Positions 42,222-53,064 of a stretch of DNA of 64,000 nucleotides are shown piece after piece. How positions within the stretch are numbered: the first letter of the stretch is position 1; the number at the start of each line of letters is the position of its first letter. Under the pieces are notes generated by a model. The model did not search any database. It saw nothing but the letters and a program-made list of their open reading frames with translations, and was not told where the DNA came from. This DNA is from Sweltsa coloradensis (Eukaryota > Arthropoda > Insecta > Plecoptera > Chloroperlidae), in assembly GCA_024449915.1 (NCBI GenBank), contig JAMZAV010007106.1:16919-80918 (forward strand). The letters are read 5' to 3'. The position numbers and the translations under genes are program-made.

Positions 42222-42408
42222 GACGGACACAGACGTGAGACGGACCACGACGTGGGGGAACCCCGCCCCTCCCCATATGCTTGTGGCTGGTTCTGACCAG
42301 CAACAGGCCGTCCACCCCTTGTCCCCCGCGTCATCCCTTACGTCCTCCCTTCGTCTCGATTAGCCAAGTTGCAGTTGAGTAAAGCAATATCCAATCCAAT
42401 CAATCAAA
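42222..42408 (+). repeat. SINE family A, copy 14 (5' truncated)
   Basis: It starts in the ACACAGACGGAGACG region and ends with AATATCCAATCCAATCAATC. The ATAAATATGAGACG segment is replaced by CAGTTGAGT. Confidence 0.85.
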
Positions 42409-42439
42409 TTTACATTACACGTTACACGATCTGATTACA

Positions 42440-43015
42440 CTCGTATCTGTCTGTGATTAACTCGTTTATTCGGTGGTCGTAGGTTGATACGTGGACAGTA
42501 GTCTCTTCCATGCTGGCAGCAGGATTCGAAATCGATGATTTCCGTGCTGCTTTCTTCGATTATATCCGTTTCTTCAACGACCTCTACTTGGTGTTCTTTG
42601 AAACCTTGCAGGCGTTGAGGATTGATAAACGCGACAGTAGCCTCTTTCCTCTGCTAGAAGGTCATTTAGATCGTCTCTGAGTCCGCTGTCCTCGTCGTCA
42701 CTTTCTACCTCTTTGACGGTGTCGAGGGGTTCAGTAGTTATGACTCCTCCGCGATCATCATCATCGGAATCGGACATGCATCGCGAAATACGACGACTCT
42801 ACGACGTTTCGTCGGCTCGTCTTTGACGTCTGAGTCTTCGTCTTCTTCCGTATTGTCCGTTAATCCATTGCGGGATGCCAGGCACGTTGAATTCTGCCGC
42901 AGGTCTCATCGTCGGAGATTTGTCGACGCTCGGCAGCATCCTCTTCTTTGAGGGTTGCGGACACCTCGTTTCGTCCCATGCACGCGGAAAAACTCCTTGC
43001 GCTGAAGTACATGGA
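42440..43015 (-). other. Acidic coding remnant, unknown protein
   Basis: Minus-strand frames encode consecutive acidic stretches: NTEEDEDSDVKDEPTKRRRV (a possible nuclear localisation signal near 42,810), MSDSDDDDRGG...KEVESDDEDSG (42,777-42,574, with ATG) and, after a frameshift near 42,600, EVVEETDIIEESSTEIIDFE followed by a Cys/His/Arg-containing end. This looks like the N-terminal half of a nuclear protein, such as a transposase with an acidic leader, but the family cannot be assigned. Confidence 0.35.
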
Positions 43016-43056
43016 CGGTTTTTTTAAGCAGAAAAGAGTGATATAAGCGAAAATAA

Positions 43057-43892
43057 TGTCGTCACGATAAGCCTCACTATTATATTCTCGAAAATACTCA
43101 CAACAGATTAATTACTAAACCCAAAAACCACATGTGCAACTGTCACGAGGCGATATAACGTCATGCACTTTTTTTTTTGGGCGGCCGGTTTGTTTAGCTT
43201 CGATAGACTCGCGCTCTCGCTCCTTTGGAACAGAAAGGCGACAAATGTTACTGCATGGCAGACGAAACGACACCAGGCGCAAGCAAAGGGACCCTGGTTA
43301 ACGTGGAATTTACCCACCTTTTATCAGTGTTATCGAGGACATCCCGCCGCAACTTACATCGAAGAGAGAGGGTCGTTACATTGTGAGTTAGTGCGCGATG
43401 TAAGTAGTGGCGGTGTGCCGAGTGCCGTCGCCACGATCCAGGAAGGTGGACTGTCCTTTGTCCAGATCGTCCAAGACGTGTGACGGACTTTCTTATGACG
43501 GTTAGATTATATTCCATACTAGATATGCTTGAAGAGTCTCTTATCCGTCTCGCTCGCTTTCGTGCTGACCAGCCTCTCATATTCAGTAGGATTTCGACGT
43601 TGGTGGTTTTAAAGTATCTGTATCAAAAAATAAAAGGGATGTATTCAGTACGTTCCGAGAACGGGACCACGGTCGGCCAAATACCCCAAGTCAGACACCG
43701 AGAGACATTCGATGAATATGAATCCGTTTTTCCTTGTTAACAAGTATTTAAGTGTGCATGCCCGTCATGTGTTCCGTCAGGTCATTGGAGTTTTAAAAAA
43801 TCGCATTGGTGACAGCAGCACATGGGCTTTATGGTGAGTAATTAATTGGTCGAGTGATTTCTCAATGTGCATTAAGGATCATCGTGACGATA
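43057..43892. mobile_element. TIR element, family B terminus
   Basis: Ends are inverted copies: TGTCGTCACGATAAGCC at 43,057 and the complement of ATCGTGACGATA at 43,881-43,892. The left 100 bp resemble the start of family B copies at 20,129 and 21,200 (CACTATTATATT, CACATGTGCAACTGTCAC). The interior is GC-rich (43,180-43,480) with open frames on both strands but no recognisable transposase. Length is about 836 bp. Confidence 0.5.
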
Positions 43893-45304
43893 CAATCATA
43901 TTTGTTTTGCTGTTGTCTTTAAAAAATCAGTTTCTTCGAGTGCGTTTAGTACGTTTAAAGAAAGTAATGAGGCTGAATGCAATTCCTAAAAATAATGTAG
44001 GTTTTTTCAGTAGGAAGTAGAAAACCACCAAAATTTATTCAAATTTTAAAACTTTACGACATTAAAAAAATCAGGGAAATGGGGAAAGTTTCCCCCTTGC
44101 ACGCCATATGCCGTCGCCCCTGATTGTATGCGATGATGAATAACACTTTTCGATAGCATAAAAAAAGAATGGGAGGGAATGAGTTGACGCTGACTGGGTG
44201 TATTGGTATTAGGTGATTTAAAATCTAGTGATAGGAAAGATTTCTTTTTTCTAACTACAAATACAGAATTACCAATGCACATGTCGCATTTCCAACTTCG
44301 TTTCGTGTTTAAACAAGCTAACAAGCCAGAACCAGGAGGATTCCCCACCTCGAACTCATCTTGATATAATATGAGCTGAATTGCAGTGCGACACGTGCAG
44401 GCCGGGCGGCCATCTGTATCGACACTTCGATAGCCACTGCAAAATGATACGGTCGCAGTGCGGCAGTAGCGCGGGGGCCGGCTGTGCAGCAGGGGCTTCC
44501 CTTAAAGCCTGACACGTGCACGCAGGCAGCCATCATAGATCTTGACTATATTTTCTCTGACAATTACAAGCTTTTTTATTATTTTTAATTGTAACATTTA
44601 AATATACAACATAAACATGTAATATAAATGTGCCAAAAGTAATAACACATGGAAATTACATGCAATATAAATAGGTGGTCTTGAACTCACTAGGGTTACT
44701 TCGGTCTCTAAATGTGAAACCAATATACGTACGGATCATGGAGCATTTAGACACATTTATATATTGATATTATACATAAATTAAATATATAACCATATAA
44801 AAATAAGAGAGATATAATTTGTCTAATGGTATTTGAGGCCTAGACTAAATGGTACGGTAGGCCATAGACGTTTGTCAAAATCGATATTGACTGTACTAGA
44901 ACTTGGACCTACTAGAAGTGATACTGTTAATTATGGTTATAAGTAGTTACTTAAAACAACTGTTGAAAACTTATTGTAGAAGTTTGGTATAAAGTCATCA
45001 TGTCTGCCTGAAATGTTTCTCTCTCAAAACAATGATGACCGAATCGACAAATGTCCAAATCATGAAGTGGCACACATTTCTAGATGTACAAAACAGTTGG
45101 CCTTGTACCTGATAAGCATACATGTGAGTTTTATTTAAATTGTACAGGCCATTGATCTCGTCAGATGGAGGTAATTCTGATGTCTCGGGTGAAATTGTTT
45201 TAAACCTGGCCCAATCCGGGCACTTGATTCCAGGACAGTTGTTATTTACTATTCTATCTGGGGAAACTTGCTATGAATGGATGTGACAAATCACAAACCA
45301 GTCC
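43893..45304. other. No gene confirmed
   Basis: AT-rich with one GC island at 44,380-44,540 that contains a 26-bp near-repeat (GACACGTGCAGGCCGGGCGG at 44,390 and GACACGTGCACGCAGGCAGC at 44,511). Nothing else recognised. Confidence 0.35.
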
Positions 45305-45402
45305 TCACTCTTCTGTATGTTTCCGTTGTTGCTTCCTACGGAGTGCTGCCTTGCTTTCATATTGCCTGCCATGATTAAGGTAGTGCAAGAATATTTGATC
45401 AC
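45305..45402 (-). CDS. Candidate terminal exon, basic C-terminus
   Basis: A strong minus-strand acceptor (ATAGGGATTTTTTTTCAG) followed by an open stretch DQIFLHYLNHGRQYESKAAL and RRKQQRKHTEE, then TGA at 45,307-45,305. The Arg/Lys/Gln-rich end is typical of coding sequence and not of the AT-rich surroundings. It lies downstream of the exon at 45,823-46,044 on the same strand, but the phases do not connect directly. Confidence 0.35.
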
Positions 45403-45822
45403 CTGAAAAAAAATCCCTATAACTTACCATACCCTATAAAGTTAGATTAATCTTTTAAAATTTTGTGAAATAGAAACAGACAGCCATGTCTTATCTGTCA
45501 TAACATGAGACACAGAATATTAATCTTACTGGATAAGCAATGGTAGGCTGGCAATGAAAATTTGTTTTTCAGTCGCCTTGCATATTTTTCCAAATGACGA
45601 GCTGCAAATTCTAGTTCTATTTCTTGTCGCCTTTATTCTGTCATGTCTTTAAGTTGTCGTCGGGTGTAGTGATATGTAGCCGTGGTCGTTATGGTATGCA
45701 AATAAATAAGCTGGAGGAAACATTTGCAGAAAAGGCACGGGAATTTGTTTGGCGTGCCTATGTTCCCTGTCAACTCAATGTAAATTTGACATATCAATAG
45801 ATTGTGATGATAAAAATATTAC

Positions 45823-46044
45823 CATTTTTAAAGTTTGGTCCCTTGATTTAAGGAGTCGTTCAATCTCCTAATGCATTAAGTTCTGCATGGCAGCTCCGTC
45901 GTCCAGGTCGCTCAATAGGCCTATGCCAGAAGCATTCTGCTGTTTCCTCGCCTTCGCAAGCCGCAGTTGAGGTTTGGATTTTCTGCGCCAAATCTTAATT
46001 TTGGGTTTTAAGCTCCTCCAACATTTTTATATCTTTGGGTTCAG
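45823..46044 (-). CDS. Candidate coiled-coil exon with frame damage
   Basis: A minus-strand segment from a very good acceptor (ATTTTTCTTTATTTTAG) to donor AAAATG|GTAATA. It starts EPKDIKMLEELKTQN, then changes frame to RRKSKPQLRLAKARKQQNAS, GIGLLSDLDDGAAMQNLMH, TAG, EIERLLKSRDQTLKM. Amphipathic, charged, likely coiled coil. One frameshift and one in-frame TAG are needed to read through; a pseudogene or sequence errors are both possible. Confidence 0.3.
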
Positions 46045-46349
46045 CTAAAATAAAGAAAAATGTCCACATTATGACGTTGACCTAGGTGTATAAAAACAAC
46101 CTATATCAATTTTGTTGGATGTTTTTTATTATTATTTATATTATATTTATTTAGTGGATGTTATTTTATACAACTTGGTCAAACCGGAGCGAACCTGTTG
46201 TACGGGACTTATGACCACGTGGACGACCTCTTGTCGTCGACATCGGGTGCTCGTGCCCTACACCTGCTCCTCGGGGCGGCCTCGTGCCTCTCTGGCCACT
46301 GCTGGGATATGGAACGGGCAGAGGCTCCAAGTGGCAGGATGTAAAGTTA

Positions 46350-46645
46350 AGGAAGCGGGTTAGGGGCGGGTATGGGTTAGGGTTGTAGTTGTAGGTAGCG
46401 GATTTAGGGGCGAGAATGGGTTCGGGTTTGTAGTACGGTGGTAGGCGGTTAGGGGCGGGTATGTGTTCGAGGTTGTAGTTATGGAGCAGGTTAGGGCGGG
46501 TAGTGTTCGGTTGTAGTGTGTAGCGGGTTAGGGCGAGAATTGGGTTCGGGTTGTAGTGTGGTAGCGGGGTAAAGCGAGAAGGGTGCGGGCTTGTAGTTGT
46601 GGTAGCGCGTTAGGGGCAGGTTATGTATAGGGTTGTAGTGGTGGT
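46350..46645. repeat. GGTTAGGG-containing minisatellite, about 45-bp unit
   Basis: About six units of the type GTAGCGGGTTAGGGGCGGGT and ATGGGTTCGGGTTGTAGTTG. TTAGGG occurs in most units but is part of a longer unit, so this is not a telomere tract. Confidence 0.75.
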
Positions 46646-46735
46646 TCACATATAAAAAAGCAGTCGAATCATCACTTTTTGTAGATGGAGTTTTCCATTA
46701 CTCCGAGCTTCGTTTGAGTTCCGATTGAACGTAAC

Positions 46736-46773
46736 AAAAAAAAAAAAAACTCAAACAAAAAAAAAAAAAAAAA

Positions 46774-46805
<32 letters not shown>
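46736..46805 (+). repeat. A-rich tract
   Basis: Nearly uninterrupted A over 70 bp with isolated C. It precedes LINE copy B at its 5' side. Confidence 0.85.
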
Positions 46806-46809
<4 letters not shown>

Positions 46810-47900
46810 CTAAACATAAAGCGCCTTGAAGAGATGGTCAAACGAAACGTGGATATAAAGTCTCAATCACAAAAACCACACGTGTGCTATTTAGCCTTTG
46901 CTGATTATTTCTACATTCCCGAACCTGCACATGGGAAGCCATGCCTTACCCATTTGCCGAAAATAACACGATTTTTGGGAATGCATTTGATAAAAAGTTA
47001 TCGTGGAAGGCCACATATCCAACAGATACGAACCAAGTGTTTTAAAAGCCTTGAACATCATTACGAGTGCTCAGCAATACTAATTGGGGAGCTGATCGTA
47101 CAACCATGTTACATCTTTATCGCTCCTTATTCGCTCTAAAGTTTGATTTTGCTAGTGTTATTTATGATTCGGCTACACCTTTTATATCAGACGTGGATCA
47201 GTTCACCACATGGTATAAGACCTATCCACAGGAGCTTTCCAAACGAGCCCTTTTCCCAGTCTTCTTTGCGAATCTGCAGAACAATATCTATCTCCAGAAG
47301 AAATTAATTAATGACTAATGACATCGCCGCATTAAAAGATCTCCTACAAACCCATGCCTTATAAAGCAGTTTTTTAACCTCCATTCACAACGGTATGAAG
47401 TTCGCCTGAAGGCCTCGCGACCGGTGGCATCCGCTCCTGGAAACTACTAAGGCCTTAAACACATTACACTTCCCCTTTTCTATAAATCATATGGGGCAAC
47501 CAACCCTGCAAACTGAATAAACCATGCTGCATAACACAGCTCTCAAAATACAAAAAGGCCACCACATCAAAACAAACAATATCAAACACTATTTAACGAA
47601 ATCGATACAAGTACAAAGATTTCAGAAATATTTTTACAGACGGTTCAAAATGAACAATTCCAGTCCGATCGCCTTTTACAATGAGAGCAACAACTTCAAC
47701 TTTAAAGCCATTCCATATACAGCGTCTTACAATGCAGAACTGTTGCAATTCTACAAGCCCTCCTGTTTGCTCTGATCGTAGGACTCCAAATCTTAGTGTG
47801 CACGGATTCTTTAAGTTCCCTAGAGGCTATTTGCCAATTTCCCTACACACCCCATTAATTAGTAAATACACCTAATATTATCCATAAGTGAGACATCGTG
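46806..47900 (+). pseudogene. Degenerate non-LTR retrotransposon, copy B
   Basis: Sister to copy A at 34,685. Plus-strand landmarks: KITRFLGMHLIKSYRGRPHI (RT palm/thumb side), LSNTNWGADRTTMLHLYRSL then KFDFASVIYDSAT at about 47,067-47,190, and decayed RNase H from about 47,620. FTDG is approximated by FTDGSK in a frame change near 47,640, followed by SYNAELLQF and a CTDSLSSLEAI-like stretch near 47,790. It is 3' truncated at about 47,900, earlier than copy A. Multiple frameshifts. Confidence 0.7.
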
Positions 47901-49029
47901 GAGTTGCCGCGCTTTTGAATTCAAAACCTCAATACTTTTTCAGATTAAACCCAATAGGGATAGGATTGGCATGGTTAAAGTAATTACCAAAGCTATGGGC
48001 TAATATCTAGTGCCCGTTAGGGCGCCGCAGCCAAGCGCGTGCGCTACACACTCAAGCATTATACAGCAAGCAGGTTGGGGGATTTTCGCGGTGTTACCCA
48101 GCGTCATGTAACGTGATGTGAACTTGAAAACTATCACCAATCGTTGGCATTTAGGACCGACAAACATGCCAAATTTATTGGGGTACGACCATGCCTCTTG
48201 GTGAAAAAATGGCTGAAACATGCTCAAAATCACTTTAAGGATGTTAGCTACTGCTAACTATGCTACGCTGAACATCTAATACGTCAGTTTCAAATCGGGC
48301 CGCGATTCCGACCGGACGGGGGTGGGTACAATGTGTCATAATTCTACATGGACGTTAATGTTATAGTTAATATAGTGTAGAAAAAAAAAAGTGAAAAAGT
48401 TGCTGGAAGGCTTCAAAATAAAGGTTTAAATAAGCCTTAGAACACTAGGGCATAAAAATCAACAAGTAACTATAGTTACTTGATACTTGTTGACGTACAA
48501 CGCAGAGTTAGGCGGGAAAGTGCGATACGTAAACAATCAGCGGACATTTTAAAATTTTTCTTCTTTGTGTGAACGGAGAAAAGGTGTCATTATACTCTCA
48601 TAAAACAAATCAGAAACCGTCCCTGGCCTAGGCCCCAGATGTAGACAAATTTATTTATAATACAACAGGGTAGGTCTAACAGTTCCATTAGGCTATAAGG
48701 ACTAGATAAAATAAATAATACATTACATGTTGACCAAGCCTAGCAAACCCTAGGCCAGCACAACCTTAGTTCTGACACTTCCCGCACAAAATAAAATAGT
48801 TTTGGATTACTAAAAAGCCTAATTCAAGATAAACAATAGTATGATTGTCCCACCTAGCGATATACAAAAAAGGACGGAAATAATACACCTATTCTTTTCG
48901 CAATTAATCTCGCAAAAATCCTGTCACTATATAAAAACAAAAACAAAAGGTGCAAATTTTCGATGTTCATTTGATAATATTTGATTTACATGGCTTTGGA
49001 GCAGTGAAAAGGTATAAAATAACATTGAT
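47901..49029. other. No gene seen; short palindrome
   Basis: It contains the perfect palindrome AAGTAACTATAGTTACTT near 48,464-48,481, set within a longer imperfect one (CAACAAGTAACTATAG...). No coding sequence recognised. Confidence 0.4.
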
Positions 49030-49215
49030 TTTATTATTTATTTATTCTATTTATTTAACGTCTATCCTATTCAGTTATAAAAACTGATTACAAAGGAAGG
49101 ACAACTAAATAAATCCTAATTACATAGATGCAGATTCAACAATAAATACATTTTCGTAAATATTTGAAATAGTAGCATTCCAACAACAATGCATTTACAC
49201 ACAAGAATTTTGGAT
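49030..49215 (+). repeat. Dispersed repeat family C, copy 2
   Basis: AACGTCTATCCTATTCAG, then GGACAACTAAATAAATC and ACATAGATGCAGATTCAACA, and ACAACAATGCATTTACACAC. Matches 23,040-23,205 (inverted) and 25,982-26,035 (part). Confidence 0.6.
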
Positions 49216-49540
49216 GATTGTCCACCTAGGCTATACAAATGTTAATGTTATCAATAACCATAGTAGGGCCTATTTCATTGTATTTTCATCGGCTTGTTTG
49301 TAGCATGGGAAAGTTCAATGTGGATGTGAGTTTGCCTAGACTTAACCAGACCTTATACGTCGTTATACCATGGTTATAACCACCTATAACCCAGGATGTA
49401 CATGAATCCTTTGTCTAGATATTTTACATACTATTGTATTGCTAAAACATAGAAAATTAAATCAACTTGATAAAAATTAATAAATTTTAACAATAAATTT
49501 TGCAATGAAACTTGAAAAAGTAATGACGATCACACACATA

Positions 49541-49927
49541 CAAAAACTTGTAGAAATAAGCCAAAACCTTACACCACTCAAAAGAAATGAGATCTAAAAA
49601 AGGGCCAAGCTTAATCTACCTTTCACATTGCGCATGTCTTAATTCATAAACGTTACAGTGTCCCATACAGCATCCTCAAAAGCTTGGCAAAATAAAATTG
49701 CATGTTATTACGTTTAAATAATAAGAAAAAAGAACTTCGATGAAACTATTACGTTTAAATTAATAATCGCAAATTTATTTTGCCAAGCTTTTCGAGGATG
49801 TGTTATGGGAACAACTGATACGTTATGAATTAGAATGCGCAAATGTGGAAGGTAGATGAGCTTGGCCTTTTTTTAGATCTCATTTCTTTTGAGTGTGGAA
49901 GGTTGGCTGTATTTCTACAAGTTTTTG
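49541..49927. mobile_element. 387-bp foldback element (MITE-like)
   Basis: Two inverted arms of about 170 bp around a centre of about 45 bp. The outer ends are CAAAAACTTGTAGAAATA and its complement TATTTCTACAAGTTTTTG. Inner markers AAAAGAAATGAGATCTAAAA and AAGCTTGGCAAAATAAA are mirrored at 49,865-49,890 and 49,778-49,795. No coding capacity. Confidence 0.8.
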
Positions 49928-51240
49928 TTATAGCCAATATATAATATAGATTGAAAATCCTAATAAATAATATGCACAAATGTAAAATAAACATTATCCA
50001 TGGGTCATTATCAAAAAAATGCATATTAGCTGCCCCAGTGTAATGCAAGAAGGACGAATGACTGAATTTATGTAAGTTAGAGAATTTTTCCATCAAACTA
50101 ATTTTAACTTCTAAACTCCCCTGATATAACCTCACCATTATGTCATACATTAAACGTGGACCTACCAATATCATAACAAAACAAACAGCATGGAATATTT
50201 GTTGTAATGACTATTCTTTGTTAAAAGTAAATTTAAACTACTGTAGTTAATATAGTTAATTTGAATTGTTATTGTAACTTCTGAAACAAGTTGAGTGTTT
50301 AAAAAAATAATTGTTCATTATTTTCCAATTAGGTATTACCGCATACTATTTAGTCTACGTTAACAGAGCAAGTCATGACTGTTATTTTTAAAATATCTAT
50401 AGGCTCCGTACTAAAAGATTTTAGATTTAAAAAATACAAAGTGTTGTAGGCCTAGGGACACCTGTATAAATCCTTGAGAAATTTTAATTATTTCCATATT
50501 ATATGAGATTAAATACCGTTGTTCATAGTACGTCAAATTTCAAACAAAAATAAACAAACATTTTATGTTCATGACATACTGTAGGCTAAGTTCTTTTTAT
50601 TATAATATTGAATTTTGTAATGAAAATAAATTACAATTTATTGTTATGTTTTTGCAAGGACAAAATGACAACGCTATTTTATTTCATTTACCAAATTATC
50701 ATGTAGGCCTCCGCCTACCTCTATGTTAGGCCTACTATCCAAAATATTGTTTATTGTGTGGTATAACTTTATTTAAGTGACCCAATGTAATGAAGGTTCA
50801 AATAAGATTGAAAGCACATTTTTCTTAGATGGACACATTAAAGAGGTTGAGACCAAATAAGTAAGGTTGCTGATTCTTTACTCCAAATCTAGGTAGGCCT
50901 AAATATTTTTGATTTTGTTGCTTCTGCTTTTTTAGAATAGCCATTGTTTTATGACCCATTTAAAGGCAAAATATATATCGTTTTTGGGGGCATGCAATCA
51001 ACATATTTTCATTTTGAATTAAATACAAATCAAATTGTAATAATTGGTGCTTATTTTTATTTTTTATGATATTTTGAGATTGAATACCAGAAAAAATTAT
51101 TATCAAATTAGACACGTTCATCTAATAGCAAACTACAGTGGCTCATGTAATTTGTTCAGTGCAACACTCTGGCATACACAACTAGATTCAATAGCCAGTG
51201 TAAAGTGCTTACACTATATCTACAAACGAACAGACAGATA
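49928..51240. other. AT-rich, no gene seen
   Basis: Scattered TAGGCCT motifs; nothing coding. Confidence 0.4.
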
Positions 51241-51420
51241 ATGTACCGGTTAGGGATGTACCAATGCCGATTTAGAATTGGCGATATTCTGGGTATCGGT
51301 AGAATCAGCATTGCCGATGTTAGCGTAAAAATACGCCGATTCCAGGATTCCAAATTTCCGTGATTTTTAAAGTCCGCCAGTAAAACTTTTATCAACTCTT
51401 TATATTTAGTGCTGATGTAT

Positions 51421-51942
51421 GCACATCTACTCAAAGCCGCAAATAAAAAATATATTTAAAATTTTTCGTTGTATCTCTTACGGTTTTTTAATTGCGGGTG
51501 GCTCAAAAACTCAAATTTGGGCGCACCGACCTATAACCAAAAATCCCAAAATCTATACCGTTAAACGTAGAAAACTTTTTTTTTGTAAATTAAAGGTCTC
51601 TGAAAAGCCTTCTCAAAAATGTCTTCTCAATAACTTATTATTTAAAAAAATTTAAAATTTGGTTTTGAGAAATTTAAATTAGAAAAATAGAATTGCTTTT
51701 ATCTTGGTACCATATGTTTACAAGAGGATGAAACGAGACATTTTTAAAAAGGCTTTTCAAAGACCTTTAATTTATAAAAAAAATAGCTTTCTACGTTCAA
51801 CGGGATAGATTTTGGGATTTTTTGGTTATAGGTCGGTGCGCCGAAATATGAGTTTTTGAGCCACCCGCAATTCAAAAACAGTAAGAGACACAACGAAAAT
51901 TTTTTAAATATATTTTTTATTTGCGGTTTTGAGTAGATGTGC
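51421..51942. mobile_element. 522-bp foldback element
   Basis: Inverted arms of about 220 bp: GCACATCTACTCAAAGCCGC at 51,421 and its counterpart ending TTTTGAGTAGATGTGC at 51,942. Mirrored inner blocks include GGTGGCTCAAAAACTCA and GCGCACCGACCTATAACCA. The centre (about 51,640-51,716) is AT-rich. It is embedded in sequence containing GCCGATTT motifs (51,265 and 51,941) that may be the ends of a larger host element. Confidence 0.8.
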
Positions 51943-52010
51943 CGATTTTTTTCAAAATCGGAAGGGGTAAGGTAAACTGGTGTGTTGATTTGACCTGGAA
52001 TTACCCCTCT

Positions 52011-52140
52011 CTAGATGGCTGTGGTGTCTCCAATAATTGCTCCTTGTCTACTTTGTTTGGCCCTTAGCTCTGTAAGCTTGCCATTCACCGCCACACCAAA
52101 TGCTCCTTCGTGAAGTTCGGGAACCGATTTAGAGTTGCAT
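52011..52140 (-). CDS. Candidate last coding exon, unknown protein
   Basis: Minus strand: acceptor ACTTTTTTGTTATAG (AG at 52,142-52,141) opens a 43-codon frame CNSKSVPELHEGAFGVAVNG, KLTELRAKQSRQGAIIGDTT, AI, ending at TAG 52,013-52,011. It has higher GC than its neighbours. It is the 3'-most of three minus-strand exon candidates between 52 and 59.6 kb. The entry phase needs two bases from the preceding exon, whereas the exon ending at 53,843 ends in phase 0, so an unseen exon or another border is required. Confidence 0.4.
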
Positions 52141-52163
52141 CTATAACAAAAAAGTATCATTTA

Positions 52164-52932
52164 AGGCCGCTTTACACGGAGAAGTTGAAAAAGTAAAAAG
52201 TAAAAAGTGAAAAGAACGAGTAGCTTTTCGAAGCCTTCACACGGACGAAGAGTAAAAGTTTGTGCCTGGCGTCACCTCTCGGCCTTTGTGCGAAACTGAT
52301 GCGGCAAGTAGGGGTAACTAACAATGACAATTGTTTTCTTCAATCTTGATCTTCACACAGTACTGGCGCGTGTTTGTTTACTATCTATCCTAGGTTCTGG
52401 AGCCCAGGCCTAGGCCTAGGTTAGGTACAAACTTGATGCTAAAAACGGCAACGTCACTGCCAGCCTTTCTTCAGTCGCGATCGGGTTCCGCATTGCCTCT
52501 CTATTTTGGGGCAAACTAAAAGTGCTAGTTCGGTAGACGCTATGAATCAGAATTTTTGCGCGTATTTTTCAAGTTGACAGAATGACACTCAGCTGACAGT
52601 CGGGCAGGAATTTCCACCGCCACTTATATATCAAGCTGTGACAAAGGTGTTACGTTTTTCTGCATCTCGATTTCTTGCCAAAGTTGAACTCAATGACAAC
52701 GTTGTCGACCAATCACGGTCAACTCTTCAAGGCCATTCTACTTTTCACTTTTTACTTGTCGAGCAGAGCCCGACAAGTTGGGGAAACTTTTCACTTTTTA
52801 CTTTTCAACTTCCCGTGTGAAGGCAACTCGAAAAGTCCCATAAGCTGCATGCTATCTCTACTACAAAAAAAGCTACTTTTTCTCCTCACTTTTTCTTTTT
52901 ACTTTTTCAACTTCCCCGTGTAAAGGGCCCCT
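52164..52932. mobile_element. MITE with GGCCCTTTACACGG ends
   Basis: Terminal inverted repeats of about 60 bp: AGGCCGCTTTACACGGAGAA, AGTTGAAAAAGTAAAAAG on the left and the inverse of CAACTTCCCCGTGTAAAGGG, CCCCT on the right. Internal copies of the ACTTTTTACTTTTCAACTTC motif (around 52,750-52,815) and GTGTGAAGGC suggest a nested or duplicated end. The TIR type recalls PIF/Harbinger elements, but a TWA duplication could not be confirmed. It lies 22 bp upstream of the splice acceptor at 52,141 on the minus strand. Confidence 0.65.
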
Positions 52933-53032
52933 ATTAGTAATTTTGACTAAAAAATAATTTGTATTATCCAGAATTGATTATCGATCGATAATATCGATAT
53001 CGTGTGCATCCTAATTATTATTATTATTATTA

Positions 53033-53064
53033 AGATAAGATAAGATAAGATAAGACTTTATTCT
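53033..53064 (+). repeat. (AAGAT)n microsatellite
   Basis: Six AAGAT units followed by TTCTTCTTCTTC, probably a retroelement tail. Confidence 0.8.

Noticed and set aside
43163..43580. Protein gene within the TIR element
   Set aside because: Open frames on both strands reflect high GC; no transposase motif was found.
46350..46645. Telomeric tract
   Set aside because: The unit is about 45 bp with TTAGGG only as a component; it is not a (TTAGGG)n array.
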